64,000 nucleotides of DNA from VRUE01 sp033856275 (GCA_033856275.1 JAWVFJ010000038.1:9533-73532), one strand, 5' to 3'; positions 9,533 to 18,708 are shown, counted from the stretch's first letter. The notes: generated by a model not told the origin, from the sequence alone. Program-made: numbers and translations.

Positions 9533-10285
9533 TTGAAGCGACTCCTGGCAGCTGGGGCATTGCTCTGCTGCGTCCTCTTCGCGGGCGCGGCCAATGCCGC
9601 GCTGGTCAAGGTCGGTGACCTGGTGCTGACCGCTGACGGCGGCTTCACGCCGAACAGCTTGCCCCGCAGTACTTACTCGCCGATCGAATTCAAAGGCCAC
9701 GCCGACCTGAAGGCGGTCGGCGGCGGCGTCCCCCCAGCCTTGCAGCAGCTGATCCTCGACTTCGATCGCGACGGGAGGCTGACCACTGCCGGGCTCCCCG
9801 TCTGCCAACCCGCCTCCCTGCGGGAAGCCACGCCTGCGGAAGCTCGCAACCGCTGCCCCAACGCGATCGTCGGCACGGGCCACGCCAGCGCGATGATCAG
9901 TCGCGAAGGCCAGTCGCCGCTACTCGCCAGCTCCCCGCTCACCTTCTTCAACGGCCCGCGCCTGGACGGTAAGCCAACCGTGATCATGCACGCGCGCATC
10001 TCCGTCCCCGCTGTGCAGAACTTCGTGATCACGATCCCAATCGAAAAACGGCCGGGCCGCTTTCGCTACCGCGCCACCGTCGACCTGCCGCCGATCGCCG
10101 CCGGCCACGGCTCGCTGATCCACATCGACGCCTCGATCGGCAAGCGTTACCGCTTCGGCGGCGTGGAACGCAGCTACATCACCGCCCGCTGCGGCGACGG
10201 CATCTTCCGCACCCACGGCCGCTTCACCTTCGCCGAAGGCACGATCATCGACGGCAGCGTCGAAAAAGCCTGCACCGTCCGCTAA
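9533..10285 (+). CDS. Secreted protein of unknown function
   Basis: A 250-residue protein with a clear Sec signal peptide (KRLLAAGALLCCVLFAGAANA, predicted cleavage after ANA at about residue 22). I chose the TTG at 9533 because a strong CTGGAGGAGA ribosome-binding site lies just upstream; the frame is open far upstream but overlaps the MMPL gene. The mature part is predicted beta-rich and has three or four cysteines that could form disulfides (CQPAS, RCPNAI, ARCGDG, KACTVR). I do not recognise the family. It is followed by tRNA-Lys with no obvious terminator. Confidence 0.75.
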   Translation: MKRLLAAGALLCCVLFAGAANAALVKVGDLVLTADGGFTPNSLPRSTYSPIEFKGHADLKAVGGGVPPALQQLILDFDRDGRLTTAGLPVCQPASLREATPAEARNRCPNAIVGTGHASAMISREGQSPLLASSPLTFFNGPRLDGKPTVIMHARISVPAVQNFVITIPIEKRPGRFRYRATVDLPPIAAGHGSLIHIDASIGKRYRFGGVERSYITARCGDGIFRTHGRFTFAEGTIIDGSVEKACTVR

Positions 10286-10299
10286 CCGCCGCACCTTCC

Positions 10300-10305
10300 T
10301 ATAAT
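10300..10305 (+). promoter_or_regulatory. -10 element upstream of tRNA-Lys
   Basis: A perfect TATAAT hexamer ends 10 bases before the first base of the tRNA, the expected distance for a tRNA promoter with a very short leader. The -35 region (about 10277-10282) is poor, and it lies inside the end of the secreted-protein gene. Confidence 0.55.
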
Positions 10306-10315
10306 TGCCCGCCGC

Positions 10316-10389
10316 GGGCCGCTAGCTCAACTGGTTAGAGCAGGAGCCTCTTAAGCTCAAGGTTGAAGGTTCGAGTCCTTCGCGGCCCA
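10316..10389 (+). tRNA. tRNA-Lys (anticodon CTT)
   Basis: A 74-nt cloverleaf. The acceptor stem GGGCCGC pairs with GCGGCCC, the D-stem is GCTC/GAGC, the anticodon loop is CTCTTAA with CTT at 10350-10352, and the T-arm is GAAGG-TTCGAGT-CCTTC. The first anticodon-stem pair (G27-A43) is a mismatch. The CCA end is not encoded. The discriminator base directly abuts the stop codon of the converging gene. Confidence 0.95.
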
Positions 10390-11169
10390 CTATTCGCCGA
10401 GCGTGCCGGTGCTGCCCGAGAGGCCGCCGAGGGGGTTCTGCAGGCGTTCTTTGCCCAATTTCTTTTCTTCTTTGGCGGCTTCCTTCTTCTGGGCGTCGAA
10501 GGCTTTGCCACGCTGGCGGAATTGCGACATCTGCTTGCCGATTTCCTTGGCTTCCGCCTTGCTCGGGGCCTTGCTTTCAGCTTTCTTGACGGCCTTGTCG
10601 CCGGCTGCGAAGTTGCCCGAGTAGTACTCATAGATGGCGAGGGTGGTGAGTGAGTTGATCGTCGGCTGCGATTCGGCGGCGAGGCGTTGCGTTTTGGCAG
10701 CGCCTTCGACGTTTTCCACTGCTTCTTCGAAACTCGTCGCCGATTCGGCGAGGCGAAAGTAGCCGTTCGAAACGAGCAGGGCAGCTGATGCTTTGGGTTC
10801 CTTGGTCTGCTTCAAGTAGCGGTTCCAGGTTTCGATTCCGCGTTCGAGTTCCTGCCGGCCTTCCGGAGTGAAGCCGGTCAGGCCTGTTTCCGAGTTGACT
10901 TCGGTCAGGGCATTGGCGGCGCCGACGCGAGTGCGGGTCAGGGAGAGCAGCAGGGCTTCGTTTTCGGGGTCTCGCCGCAGCTTCTGTTCGGTCCGTTCGG
11001 CCTGTTCCTGGAGGACCTTGCCGGCGCTGGTGGAGCCACCGTTGCCGGCCAGGCTGCCGAGGTTGAAGGGACCGACGACGAGGAAGAGGCTGGCGCCCAT
11101 CAGCAGCGCGAGGATCGCGTAGACGACCCGGACGACGTGCTTCCGTCGCCCGCGGATGTCGAACAGCAT
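10390..11169 (-). CDS. Membrane-anchored helical (TPR-like) protein
   Basis: About 259 residues. The N-terminus MLFDIRGRRKHVVRVVY is basic and followed by one membrane helix (AILALLMGASLFLVVG). The outer part is almost entirely helical, with TPR-like spacing (LVSNGYFRLAE, TLAIYEYYSGNFAAGDKAVKKAE) and a highly charged Lys/Glu tail. The ATG at 11169 is preferred; a TTG at 11193 with an AGGAG about 12 bases upstream would add eight residues. It lies directly downstream of tatC and is probably co-transcribed. The function is unknown; a scaffold or chaperone-like role is only a guess. Confidence 0.7.
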   Translation of the reverse strand: MLFDIRGRRKHVVRVVYAILALLMGASLFLVVGPFNLGSLAGNGGSTSAGKVLQEQAERTEQKLRRDPENEALLLSLTRTRVGAANALTEVNSETGLTGFTPEGRQELERGIETWNRYLKQTKEPKASAALLVSNGYFRLAESATSFEEAVENVEGAAKTQRLAAESQPTINSLTTLAIYEYYSGNFAAGDKAVKKAESKAPSKAEAKEIGKQMSQFRQRGKAFDAQKKEAAKEEKKLGKERLQNPLGGLSGSTGTLGE

Positions 11170-11199
11170 CCGTCGCTCGCCACTTTCCGCCAACTCGAA

Positions 11200-11970
11200 T
11201 CAGCGCTCCTGGGTTGAGGGCCTTGCCATTCCTCCCGCCGCCTTCGGCGTACCGAAAGCACGAGCAATCAAGATACTCAACTCGAACAGCACAAGCAGAG
11301 GAACCATCTCGATCAGCATCGATACCGGGTCCACCCCGGGCAATGCCGCGGCGATCACGGCGATGATCAAATAGGCGTAGCGGCGATTGCGGGAGAGTTG
11401 CTGGACGCTGACGATGCCGAGTCGGGTGACGGCGAGCACCGCCAGCGGCAGCTGAAAGACGATGCCGCCGGCAAGGAGGGTGGTAGAGAAGAAGCTGTAG
11501 TAGTCGCGGGCGCGAACCTGGACGTTGAACTGGGTGTCGTTGAAGCCGAGCAGGAACTTGACCGCCGGCGGCATCACGACGAAGTAGGCGAAGGCGACGC
11601 CGGCGAGGAAGAGGACCGGCACGAAGAGCAGGATCGGCAGGAGCGTGCGACGCTCGCGGTCGCTGAAGGCGGGCAGCAGGTAAGCGTAGGCCTGGTAGAG
11701 CAGGATCGGCATCGAGAGGATCAGCGCGCCGTAGGTGGCAACGGTGAGCGTCGTAGTGAAGGGCTCGGTAACGCCGAAGGTGAGCAGCTTGTCATGGTTG
11801 TCGGGCAGCGGGCCCGAGGCGATTTCCAGCAGCAGGTGGTTCTGCCAAAAGCAAAGCGCCAGGGCGACCCCGAGGACGACGAGGCAGACGACAATGCGGG
11901 TGCGCAGCTCATCGAGGTGCTCGACCAGGGTGAGCTGGTCCTCATGGGAGACCGGCCTCATCCGGGCCAT
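11200..11970 (-). CDS. tatC: Twin-arginine translocase subunit TatC
   Basis: A 256-residue, six-helix membrane protein with the TatC hallmarks LVEHLDELRTRI at the N-terminus, FxxxEPFTT (FGVTEPFTTTLTVA), AYAYLLPAFSDRERR and FAYFVVMPPAVKFL. TatC recognises twin-arginine signal peptides and, with TatA, exports folded proteins. It is followed by a membrane-anchored protein and preceded by tatA at a 9-bp gap. A plausible local client is the Rieske protein encoded at 16216-16890, which carries a twin-arginine N-terminus. The first residues offer two Met starts (MARMRP). Confidence 0.97.
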   Translation of the reverse strand: MARMRPVSHEDQLTLVEHLDELRTRIVVCLVVLGVALALCFWQNHLLLEIASGPLPDNHDKLLTFGVTEPFTTTLTVATYGALILSMPILLYQAYAYLLPAFSDRERRTLLPILLFVPVLFLAGVAFAYFVVMPPAVKFLLGFNDTQFNVQVRARDYYSFFSTTLLAGGIVFQLPLAVLAVTRLGIVSVQQLSRNRRYAYLIIAVIAAALPGVDPVSMLIEMVPLLVLFELSILIARAFGTPKAAGGMARPSTQER

Positions 11971-11979
11971 AGCGGGGTC

Positions 11980-12213
11980 CTAACGACGGTCGTGAGCGAC
12001 GGTCTCGGCCTCTGCGCTCTTCTCGGCCTCGGCCTTCGGCGGCTCGATCGCCTCGCTGCGCTCGGGCTCTTGGTTGTCCCCGCTGACCGAGCCGCGAAAC
12101 TCGCGGATGCCCCGCCCAAGCGAACGTCCCAGCTCCGGCAGCCGTTTCGGCCCGAAGACAATGAGGGCGATGATCAGGACAATCGCAAGCTCAAGAGGTC
12201 CAACGTTTGGCAT
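11980..12213 (-). CDS. tatA: Sec-independent translocase TatA
   Basis: A 77-residue protein with the TatA plan: a short N-terminal membrane helix (LELAIVLIIALIVFG), the conserved FGPKRLPELGRSLG hinge and amphipathic helix, then a charged tail rich in Glu, Lys and Ala. It oligomerises with TatC to form the translocation pore. It is the first gene of a tatA-tatC unit. The length is typical for TatA/E; no separate tatB is visible. Confidence 0.95.
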   Translation of the reverse strand: MPNVGPLELAIVLIIALIVFGPKRLPELGRSLGRGIREFRGSVSGDNQEPERSEAIEPPKAEAEKSAEAETVAHDRR

Positions 12214-12363
12214 CGACCCATGGTAACGGCCGCGCTGGGCAATTGGATCACATCTGGCGTCACATCTAATTGGGGAGGTGGCCTACCCGGTAATCGGGTT
12301 TTCTGGCCTCTCTACGTGAAAGTGCGGATGGAGTGATCGTCTCGCGGGTTCGATAGTGCAGGC
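12214..12363. promoter_or_regulatory. Divergent region between tatA and zinc-ribbon gene
   Basis: A 150-bp divergent intergenic region, AT-richer than its surroundings between 12238 and 12300. A plus-strand pair TTGGAT (about 12243) and TCTAAT (about 12265) has near-acceptable spacing for a housekeeping promoter. CACATCT occurs twice, 15 bp apart. No strong minus-strand promoter is evident. Confidence 0.3.
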
Positions 12364-12696
12364 ATGCGAGACGCAAGCACCAGTCAGACTCAGACCGCCG
12401 CCGGGCTACACGTCTGCCCGCACTGCCGCTCGGCGCTGGTGCAACCGACCTGCTGGGAGCAGGCCGGAGATCGCGGCCACTGGCGACTCTGGCGTCGCTG
12501 TCCCGAGTGCGAATGGCGCAGCAATGAGATCCACGCCGAAGCCGAGATCGACGCCTTCGATGAGGAGCTCGACCTGGGAACCCGAGCCCTGAGCGACGTG
12601 CTTAAGGCACTTGAGCACGAGAACATGCAGTTCGTGGTCGAGACATTCAGCGCCGCTCTTGACGCGGACCTGATCACGGCCGACGACTTCCGCTGA
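12364..12696 (+). CDS. Small zinc-ribbon protein
   Basis: A 110-residue protein. Cys18-Pro-His-Cys21 and Cys46-Pro-Glu-Cys49 make a treble-clef or zinc-ribbon style metal site; the rest is an acidic helical tail (EAEIDAFDEELDLG...). It is probably a nucleic-acid- or protein-binding accessory factor. It stands alone on the plus strand between the tat genes and the converging polyprenyl synthase gene, with 16 bp between stops. I do not recognise a named family. Confidence 0.7.
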   Translation: MRDASTSQTQTAAGLHVCPHCRSALVQPTCWEQAGDRGHWRLWRRCPECEWRSNEIHAEAEIDAFDEELDLGTRALSDVLKALEHENMQFVVETFSAALDADLITADDFR

Positions 12697-12712
12697 GTCC
12701 TGCGGAAAGCTC

Positions 12713-13750
12713 TCAGCTGTAGCGCTGCACAACGCCGTCGGCGACGAGGCCGAGGAGTTGGCGCTGCTCGGCGTTGAAGGCATCGGAGTCGAGTTGGGCC
12801 TTTGCCGCGCTGACCATCTCCAGGGCACGGGAGCGCACCTGGTCCAGGGAACCGGTCGCAGCGATGCGATCGCAGAACCGCTCGGCGCTTGCCGAATCGA
12901 GGTCGCGCAAGTCGACCTCGCGGATCGATGGATCACTCGCCGCGGCCACGATCAGCGGCAGCGTGACGGTGCCGTCGAGCAGGTCGGTGCCGCGAGCCTT
13001 GCCGGTGCGCTCGGCCGGGCCGGAGACATCCAGCACGTCGTCGAGCAGTTGGAAGGCGAGGCCGATCCCAGAGCCAAACTCCGCCATCTCCTCTGCTCCC
13101 GGTCGAGCGCGCTCATCACATCCAGAAGCCACGCGCCCGTCCTCCCGCGTCCGGGGAAGGGGGGTGGCCTGCCAGCCCATCAGGCAAGCGCACTCGAACA
13201 ACGTTGCTGTCTTCAGCCGGCAACGATCCAGGTAGCGCTCTTCGGAGATGCCGATGTCGAAGGCATCATGGCGCTGGGCGAGCTCCCCTTCCGCCAGCGC
13301 TACCGAGGCCCTTGCGAGCAACGAGACGGCACCGCTGTCGTGGCGCCCGGCGAGCAGGACAAAAGCGCGCGAGAAGAGGAGATCGCCGACAGCGAAGGCC
13401 CGCTCCCGTCCCGACCTGGCCACCACCGTGGGAACGCCGCGGCGCAGGGGCGCGTCGTCGAGAACATCGTCGTGGACCAGGGTCGCCATATGGACCAGCT
13501 CGATTGCCGCCGCGGCTCGGACAGCCTCCTCCCCACCATCGGCACCGGCGCAGAGCAGCACCAGCAGCGGCCGCAGCCGCTTGCCGCCGGCGGCAAGGGT
13601 GGTGGCGGCATCAGCGCCGAGCAACTCGCCGTGACCGCCGCTCTGCTCGCGCAAGAGGTCCTCGGCCTCCCCCAGCCTGGCCGGCAACCAGCGGCTGGAA
13701 GCGTCAAGGACCGCCGTTACCGGCGGCGGCACGGCGGAGGGCCGGGTCAC
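12713..13750 (-). CDS. Trans-polyprenyl diphosphate synthase (menaquinone side chain)
   Basis: A 345-residue member of the trans-isoprenyl diphosphate synthase family. The first aspartate-rich motif is VHDDVLDD at about 94-99 and the second is QLLDDVLD at about 236-241; GGKRLRP near residue 56 binds the allyl substrate. It condenses isopentenyl diphosphate units into a long prenyl chain. Four-base overlap with menG and proximity to the qcr genes point to the menaquinone tail, matching HepT of Bacillus. Odd: a Pro/Arg/Gly-rich insert at about residues 195-218 interrupts the helix before the second motif. Confidence 0.9.
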   Translation of the reverse strand: MTRPSAVPPPVTAVLDASSRWLPARLGEAEDLLREQSGGHGELLGADAATTLAAGGKRLRPLLVLLCAGADGGEEAVRAAAAIELVHMATLVHDDVLDDAPLRRGVPTVVARSGRERAFAVGDLLFSRAFVLLAGRHDSGAVSLLARASVALAEGELAQRHDAFDIGISEERYLDRCRLKTATLFECACLMGWQATPLPRTREDGRVASGCDERARPGAEEMAEFGSGIGLAFQLLDDVLDVSGPAERTGKARGTDLLDGTVTLPLIVAAASDPSIREVDLRDLDSASAERFCDRIAATGSLDQVRSRALEMVSAAKAQLDSDAFNAEQRQLLGLVADGVVQRYS

Positions 13751-14481
13751 CCGGCGATGCCGCTGTGGATCGCGATGATGCCGCCGGCGAGGACAGTCCA
13801 GCGGATTCGCTCGAGTCCAGAATCGTCCATCAGCTCGGCCAGGCGCTCCGGTCCTGGGAAATTACGGACCGACTCGGGCAAATAGGAATAGGCCTCGGAC
13901 TCCTCGGAAAGGGCGCCCAAGATCGGCACGAGCCGGTCGAACCAGAGCGAGAAGAAGGTCGAGAGCGGCGGTCGGGTGGGTTGGGTTATCTCGAGTACCA
14001 CCAGGCGGCCGCCAGGTCGCAGCACCCGCCTCATCTCGCCCAGGCCCCGCTCGAGGTTGGCGAGGTTGCGAACGCCAAAGCCGACCGTGACCGCATCGAA
14101 GCGATCGGCGTCGTAGGGCAGGCTCAGGGCGTCGGCCCACTCGAAGCGAACACCGCCCGTCCCCCGCTCCCTCGCCTTGTCGCGCGCCAAGTCGAGCATC
14201 GGCTCGGAGAAATCGCACCCCACGACATGGCCGCCTGGCGCCACTCGGCGGGCCAACTCAAGCGCGAGATCCCCGGTGCCGCAGCAGACGTCGAGAACCG
14301 AATCCCCCGGTGAAACTTCAGCTCGGTCGACCGCACGCTCACGCCACGCGTGATGAAGACCGGCCGTCATCACAGTGTTCAAGAGGTCGTATCGCGTGGC
14401 CACGCGACCGAACATGCTCTGAACCTGCTCGGCGAATTGAGCTGATTCCCGCGAAGGCTGAGGCCGGGTGTCAGGATTCAT
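13747..14481 (-). CDS. menG: Demethylmenaquinone methyltransferase MenG/UbiE
   Basis: A 244-residue SAM-dependent methyltransferase with the UbiE signatures YDLLNTVMTAGLHHAWR near the N-terminus, the SAM site DVCCGTGDLALEL, and VTVGFGVRNLANLERGL with VLEITQP. It methylates demethylmenaquinone, the final step to menaquinone. It overlaps the downstream polyprenyl synthase gene by four bases, as in a menG-hepT pair. Its start codon lies inside the left arm of the structured gap at 14468-14607. Confidence 0.95.
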   Translation of the reverse strand: MNPDTRPQPSRESAQFAEQVQSMFGRVATRYDLLNTVMTAGLHHAWRERAVDRAEVSPGDSVLDVCCGTGDLALELARRVAPGGHVVGCDFSEPMLDLARDKARERGTGGVRFEWADALSLPYDADRFDAVTVGFGVRNLANLERGLGEMRRVLRPGGRLVVLEITQPTRPPLSTFFSLWFDRLVPILGALSEESEAYSYLPESVRNFPGPERLAELMDDSGLERIRWTVLAGGIIAIHSGIAG

Positions 14482-14607
14482 GTGCGTGGCTCTGGGGGGG
14501 CGCCGGACCAGGCGGGGCGAGGAGGCTGAATAGCAGCGCTATTCGCCAACTGAGGACGCTGCATCGCAGTGTCCGCCGCCGCCAGACGCGTGCGGGAATC
14601 CTGACAC
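14468..14607. repeat. Structured intergenic region with nested hairpins (qcrC-menG gap)
   Basis: The perfect 12-bp arms GTGTCAGGATTC (14468-14479) and GAATCCTGACAC (14596-14607) enclose two smaller hairpins, GAATAGC-AGC-GCTATTC (14528-14544) and GGACGCTGC-ATC-GCAGTGTCC (14554-14574). Together they could fold as a multi-branched junction filling the whole gap between qcrC and menG. The left arm contains the menG start codon and its first codons. There is no T-tract, so an ordinary intrinsic terminator is unlikely; a processing, stability or translation-control role is inferred. Confidence 0.6.
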
Positions 14608-14612
14608 ACGCC

Positions 14613-15314
14613 TCAGTCGAGCGAGGAGAGGAAATCGGCGAGCTCGTTGAGCTTCTTCGGCGGCAAGTCGCGGAAGGAGGGCATGATCCCGGGGCCAATC
14701 TCAATCGAACGGATGATCGCGGCACGCGGGATGCGCTGGGCAATATGGGTCAGTTCCGGCCCGGGGCCGTTGTTGCCGTTCTCGCCGAGCTTGTGGCAGG
14801 CGAGGCAGCCGGAGCCGGCGACGACCTCCTTGCCCGCTTCGTATTGCGGTGCGACCTTCATGTCGATCTCGGTCGGCGAGCCGCCGGTAGCGCCGAGGAA
14901 GCTGAGGTAGACCATCGCGACGATCGTCAGGATGCCGGCGGTGGTAGCGATCGGCCGGCGAACCGGGTTGCGCTCCGGACCGCGGTCGTAGAACGGCAGG
15001 AGCAGGAGCAGCACCATGCAGATCGTCGGGATGCCGATGGTCGCGATCGGCACCAACTCCGGCGGCTTGATCACGCGCAGGACCTCGAAGAGGAAGAAGA
15101 AGTACCACTCCGGCCGCGGCACGTACGTGGTCGAGGTCGGGTCTGCCTTGGGGCCCTGCTCGGCGCCGAAGAGGACCGCCATCAGGATGATCACGCCGAC
15201 GACCAGGACCATCATCGCCGAGTCCTTCAGCACCGCGTAAGGGAAGAAGGGCTTGCCCTTCTTCTTCAGCAGCTCGTATTCCTCGAGGTAGGCCTGCTTC
15301 TCCGCCGGCTTCAT
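14613..15314 (-). CDS. qcrC: Menaquinol:cytochrome c reductase, subunit IV-cytochrome c fusion (QcrC)
   Basis: A 233-residue fusion. The N-terminal half has three membrane helices (about 33-51, 88-107, 122-140) and the subunit-IV signature YVPRPEWYFFFLFEVLR and IKPPELVPIATIG. The C-terminal half is a cytochrome c domain with the heme motif CLACH at 170-174 and a likely Met ligand in GPGIMPSF. This is the Bacillus QcrC arrangement, not the diheme QcrC of mycobacteria. It overlaps qcrB by four bases. The heme domain should face the outside of the membrane. Confidence 0.95.
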   Translation of the reverse strand: MKPAEKQAYLEEYELLKKKGKPFFPYAVLKDSAMMVLVVGVIILMAVLFGAEQGPKADPTSTTYVPRPEWYFFFLFEVLRVIKPPELVPIATIGIPTICMVLLLLLPFYDRGPERNPVRRPIATTAGILTIVAMVYLSFLGATGGSPTEIDMKVAPQYEAGKEVVAGSGCLACHKLGENGNNGPGPELTHIAQRIPRAAIIRSIEIGPGIMPSFRDLPPKKLNELADFLSSLD

Positions 15315-16201
15315 GAGTTCGGGGCCGCCCCGTTGCCGTTGGCACCAGCGTCGAGCTGGGAGACCGGTGCAGCGACCTTGGGCTTATCCGCTTTCAGCCA
15401 AGGCGGGGCGGTTGTGCCGAGCTTGACGACGAGGTAGAGGTGAGCGCCAATCAGGGCGATGATCGCACCGGGGACAAGCAGCATGTGGATCGCATAGAAG
15501 CGCGAGAGGGTCGTCGCCCCCAGCTCAGGCCCGGCGCGCAGGAAGTCGCTCAGGTAGGGCCCGATCACCGGGCCGGTGCCGTTGATGTTGATGCCGACAA
15601 CCGAGGCCCAGAAGGATCGCTGATCGAAGGGCAGCAAGTAGCCGGTGAAGGCCATCGTCATCGTCAGGATCAAGAGCACCACGCCGATCACCCAGTTGAG
15701 CTCGCGCGGGTACTTGTAGGCGCCGAAGAAGAAGGTGCGGCCCATGTGGAGGAAGACCAGGATCACCATCACGCTCGAACCCCACTTGTGCATGCCGTGA
15801 ACGAGCTGGCCGAGGAAGACGTCGTTGTTGATGTGGGCGATCGAGGCGTAAGCCTGGGTGGTCGAGGGCGTGTAGAACATCGCCAGGAAGACCCCGGTAA
15901 TCGCCTGGGAGACGAAGGCGATCAGGGTCGCCGAGCCGAGCGTGTAGAACCAGTTGGTGCCCTTCGGCACCTTGCGATAGAGCATCCCGGTGAGGAAGCC
16001 GGTGGCGGCGGTGCGCTGGTCGACCCAGGCGAGCACGTCGGCCGGCGCTTCCTTGGCGCGGTCGCCAAGGCGCTGCGCGTCGGAGGGCCGCTCCGGCGGC
16101 GCGGACTTGAGGTCGCCCGGAGCCGTGCCCTTGGCGCCGTTGCCCGCGCCGGGCTTGGCCGGTTTGCGGAGCGGAGCGGGAATCAGGGAGTCGAGCTTCA
16201 T
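15311..16201 (-). CDS. qcrB: Menaquinol:cytochrome c reductase cytochrome b subunit (QcrB)
   Basis: A 296-residue cytochrome b6-type protein. A Pro/Ala-rich N-terminus of about 60 residues precedes four membrane helices. The heme-ligand histidines are in VHGMHKWGSSVMV/FLHMGRTFFFG and in FYAIHMLLVPG/IGAHLYLVVKLG; the quinone-site loop region appears as TGYLLPFDQRSFWA. It transfers electrons from menaquinol to the Rieske centre and back through two b hemes. The long disordered N-terminus is unusual next to Bacillus QcrB. It is coupled to qcrC by ATGA overlap. Confidence 0.95.
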   Translation of the reverse strand: MKLDSLIPAPLRKPAKPGAGNGAKGTAPGDLKSAPPERPSDAQRLGDRAKEAPADVLAWVDQRTAATGFLTGMLYRKVPKGTNWFYTLGSATLIAFVSQAITGVFLAMFYTPSTTQAYASIAHINNDVFLGQLVHGMHKWGSSVMVILVFLHMGRTFFFGAYKYPRELNWVIGVVLLILTMTMAFTGYLLPFDQRSFWASVVGININGTGPVIGPYLSDFLRAGPELGATTLSRFYAIHMLLVPGAIIALIGAHLYLVVKLGTTAPPWLKADKPKVAAPVSQLDAGANGNGAAPNS

Positions 16202-16215
16202 CTGCGCCTAGCCGA

Positions 16216-16890
16216 TCATGGGGGTGGGAAGGTGGACGGACGCGGTGGATACAGATATTCCCAGACTCCGCCGGTGAACTCGCCGGGGTCACGGGCGCGG
16301 ACGGGCTCGAGTTGAGAGGTAACGCTGTAGCGGGGGCCGACCTCGACCTGGCCGTCGCGGACGCGGGTCTGGAATTGGTCGAGCGGCCGCACCGGCGGGC
16401 CGCCGATGCGCTTGCCCTGGAAGTCGTAGACACCGCCGTGGCAAGGGCAGATGAAGTTGCCGGCAGCCTCTACGAAGCGGACCGGGCAGCCAAGATGAGC
16501 ACAGCGGTTGGAGACGGCGACGAACTTGCCCGCTTCCTCACCGAGTTGCTTGGAGCTCCTGCGGACGTAAGCGGTGGTCTTGCCGGCGTCGCCGATCCCC
16601 TCGGTTTCGGTGAATACGACTTGGCGATAGGTGTCTTCGACGAAGTCGTTGACCGGACCGACGGCCTCCCAACGCTCCTTGCCGCGGTGGAAGATCGGCG
16701 CCACAGCAAAACCGACCGCGGGCAGGACGATCGCGGCACCGGCAATCCCGCCAAGACCCTGCACGGCGACCGTGAAGGCGCGGCGTCGAGTCATCGACTC
16801 GCCCTCGAAATAACCAGGTGGGTCGGGCTTCAGCCGCTCCGGCCGGGCGGCCGTCTCGGCCCCATTCTGCTTGTCCGCGTCGTCGCTCAA
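16216..16890 (-). CDS. qcrA: Rieske iron-sulfur subunit (QcrA)
   Basis: A 224-residue Rieske protein. The 2Fe-2S ligands are in CAHLGC (Cys130, His132) and CPCHGG (Cys148, His151), with Cys135 and Cys150 as the structural disulfide. A membrane helix at about 41-65 follows Thr-Arg-Arg-Arg-Ala-Phe-Thr, a twin-arginine-like signal, so membrane insertion through the nearby TatA/TatC is likely. It accepts electrons from menaquinol in the QcrABC complex. Spacing to qcrB is 14 bp. Confidence 0.95.
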   Translation of the reverse strand: MSDDADKQNGAETAARPERLKPDPPGYFEGESMTRRRAFTVAVQGLGGIAGAAIVLPAVGFAVAPIFHRGKERWEAVGPVNDFVEDTYRQVVFTETEGIGDAGKTTAYVRRSSKQLGEEAGKFVAVSNRCAHLGCPVRFVEAAGNFICPCHGGVYDFQGKRIGGPPVRPLDQFQTRVRDGQVEVGPRYSVTSQLEPVRARDPGEFTGGVWEYLYPPRPSTFPPP

Positions 16891-16923
16891 CAGCTCAACC
16901 TCAGAAGCTCGGAGTCTATTGAC

Positions 16924-17376
16924 TCACGCCGCGTCGCGGTCGCCATGGTCCCTGCCACCGACCGCGAGGGCGGCAGCACGCCACAGGGCCGGCACCTCGG
17001 GCTCGCGTCCCTCGCTGTGCAACTGGGCGCAGCGGCCAATCAACTCGGCCAGCACCGCGACCGCCTCGGCATCGCCGAGAGCGGCAAGGCGCTCGATGCC
17101 GAGGGCATAGAGGTAATCGCCCGCGAGCAGCGCCAGGTCAGCATCGTGACCGTTCAGGAGGCGCGGCTCGCCGTAGTGGAGCAGGTAGCCCTCGCGCACC
17201 GCCTCGACCACGAGCGCGTACTCGCCCGGTGACGCGGCCGAGCGAGGTCCGAGGGCGGCAAGCAGGCCGAAGACGGGCCGCTCCGCCGCGTCGACCACGT
17301 GGGCTGAGATCGGCGCCTCTGCCTCGCGCAGGCGCGCCGAGAGCATGGCAAGCGCGTCCTTAGGATCGGAGGTCAT
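16924..17376 (-). CDS. Small helical protein, possibly HepS-like prenyl synthase partner
   Basis: A 150-residue all-helical protein. The stretch ADLALLAGDYLYALGIERLA resembles the helix of heptaprenyl diphosphate synthase component I (HepS), where a LLAGDY/LLGDY motif precedes a SALYY-type helix. In Bacillus, hepS, menG and hepT form one operon; here menG and a hepT-like gene lie on the same strand about 2.4 kb downstream, after qcrABC. It has no signal peptide or membrane helix. The family assignment is tentative and based on a short motif plus context. Confidence 0.5.
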   Translation of the reverse strand: MTSDPKDALAMLSARLREAEAPISAHVVDAAERPVFGLLAALGPRSAASPGEYALVVEAVREGYLLHYGEPRLLNGHDADLALLAGDYLYALGIERLAALGDAEAVAVLAELIGRCAQLHSEGREPEVPALWRAAALAVGGRDHGDRDAA

Positions 17377-17387
17377 CTAGATCCCCT

Positions 17388-17432
17388 GGTGCAACGCGCT
17401 GTCCCCCTATATGGGGGAGAAAACGTTGCGCC
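17388..17432. repeat. Nested hairpin between hemL and the HepS-like gene
   Basis: The outer arms GGTGCAACG (17388-17396) and CGTTGCGCC (17424-17432) pair in eight of nine positions. Inside them lies TCCCCC-TATAT-GGGGGA (17402-17418). The structure fills the 58-bp gap after the hemL stop on the minus strand. Lacking a T-tract, it looks like an mRNA processing or stability structure more than a classical terminator, but partial termination is possible. Confidence 0.55.
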
Positions 17433-17434
17433 CC

Positions 17435-18700
<1,266 letters not shown>

Positions 18701-18708
18701 GGCGGCGC

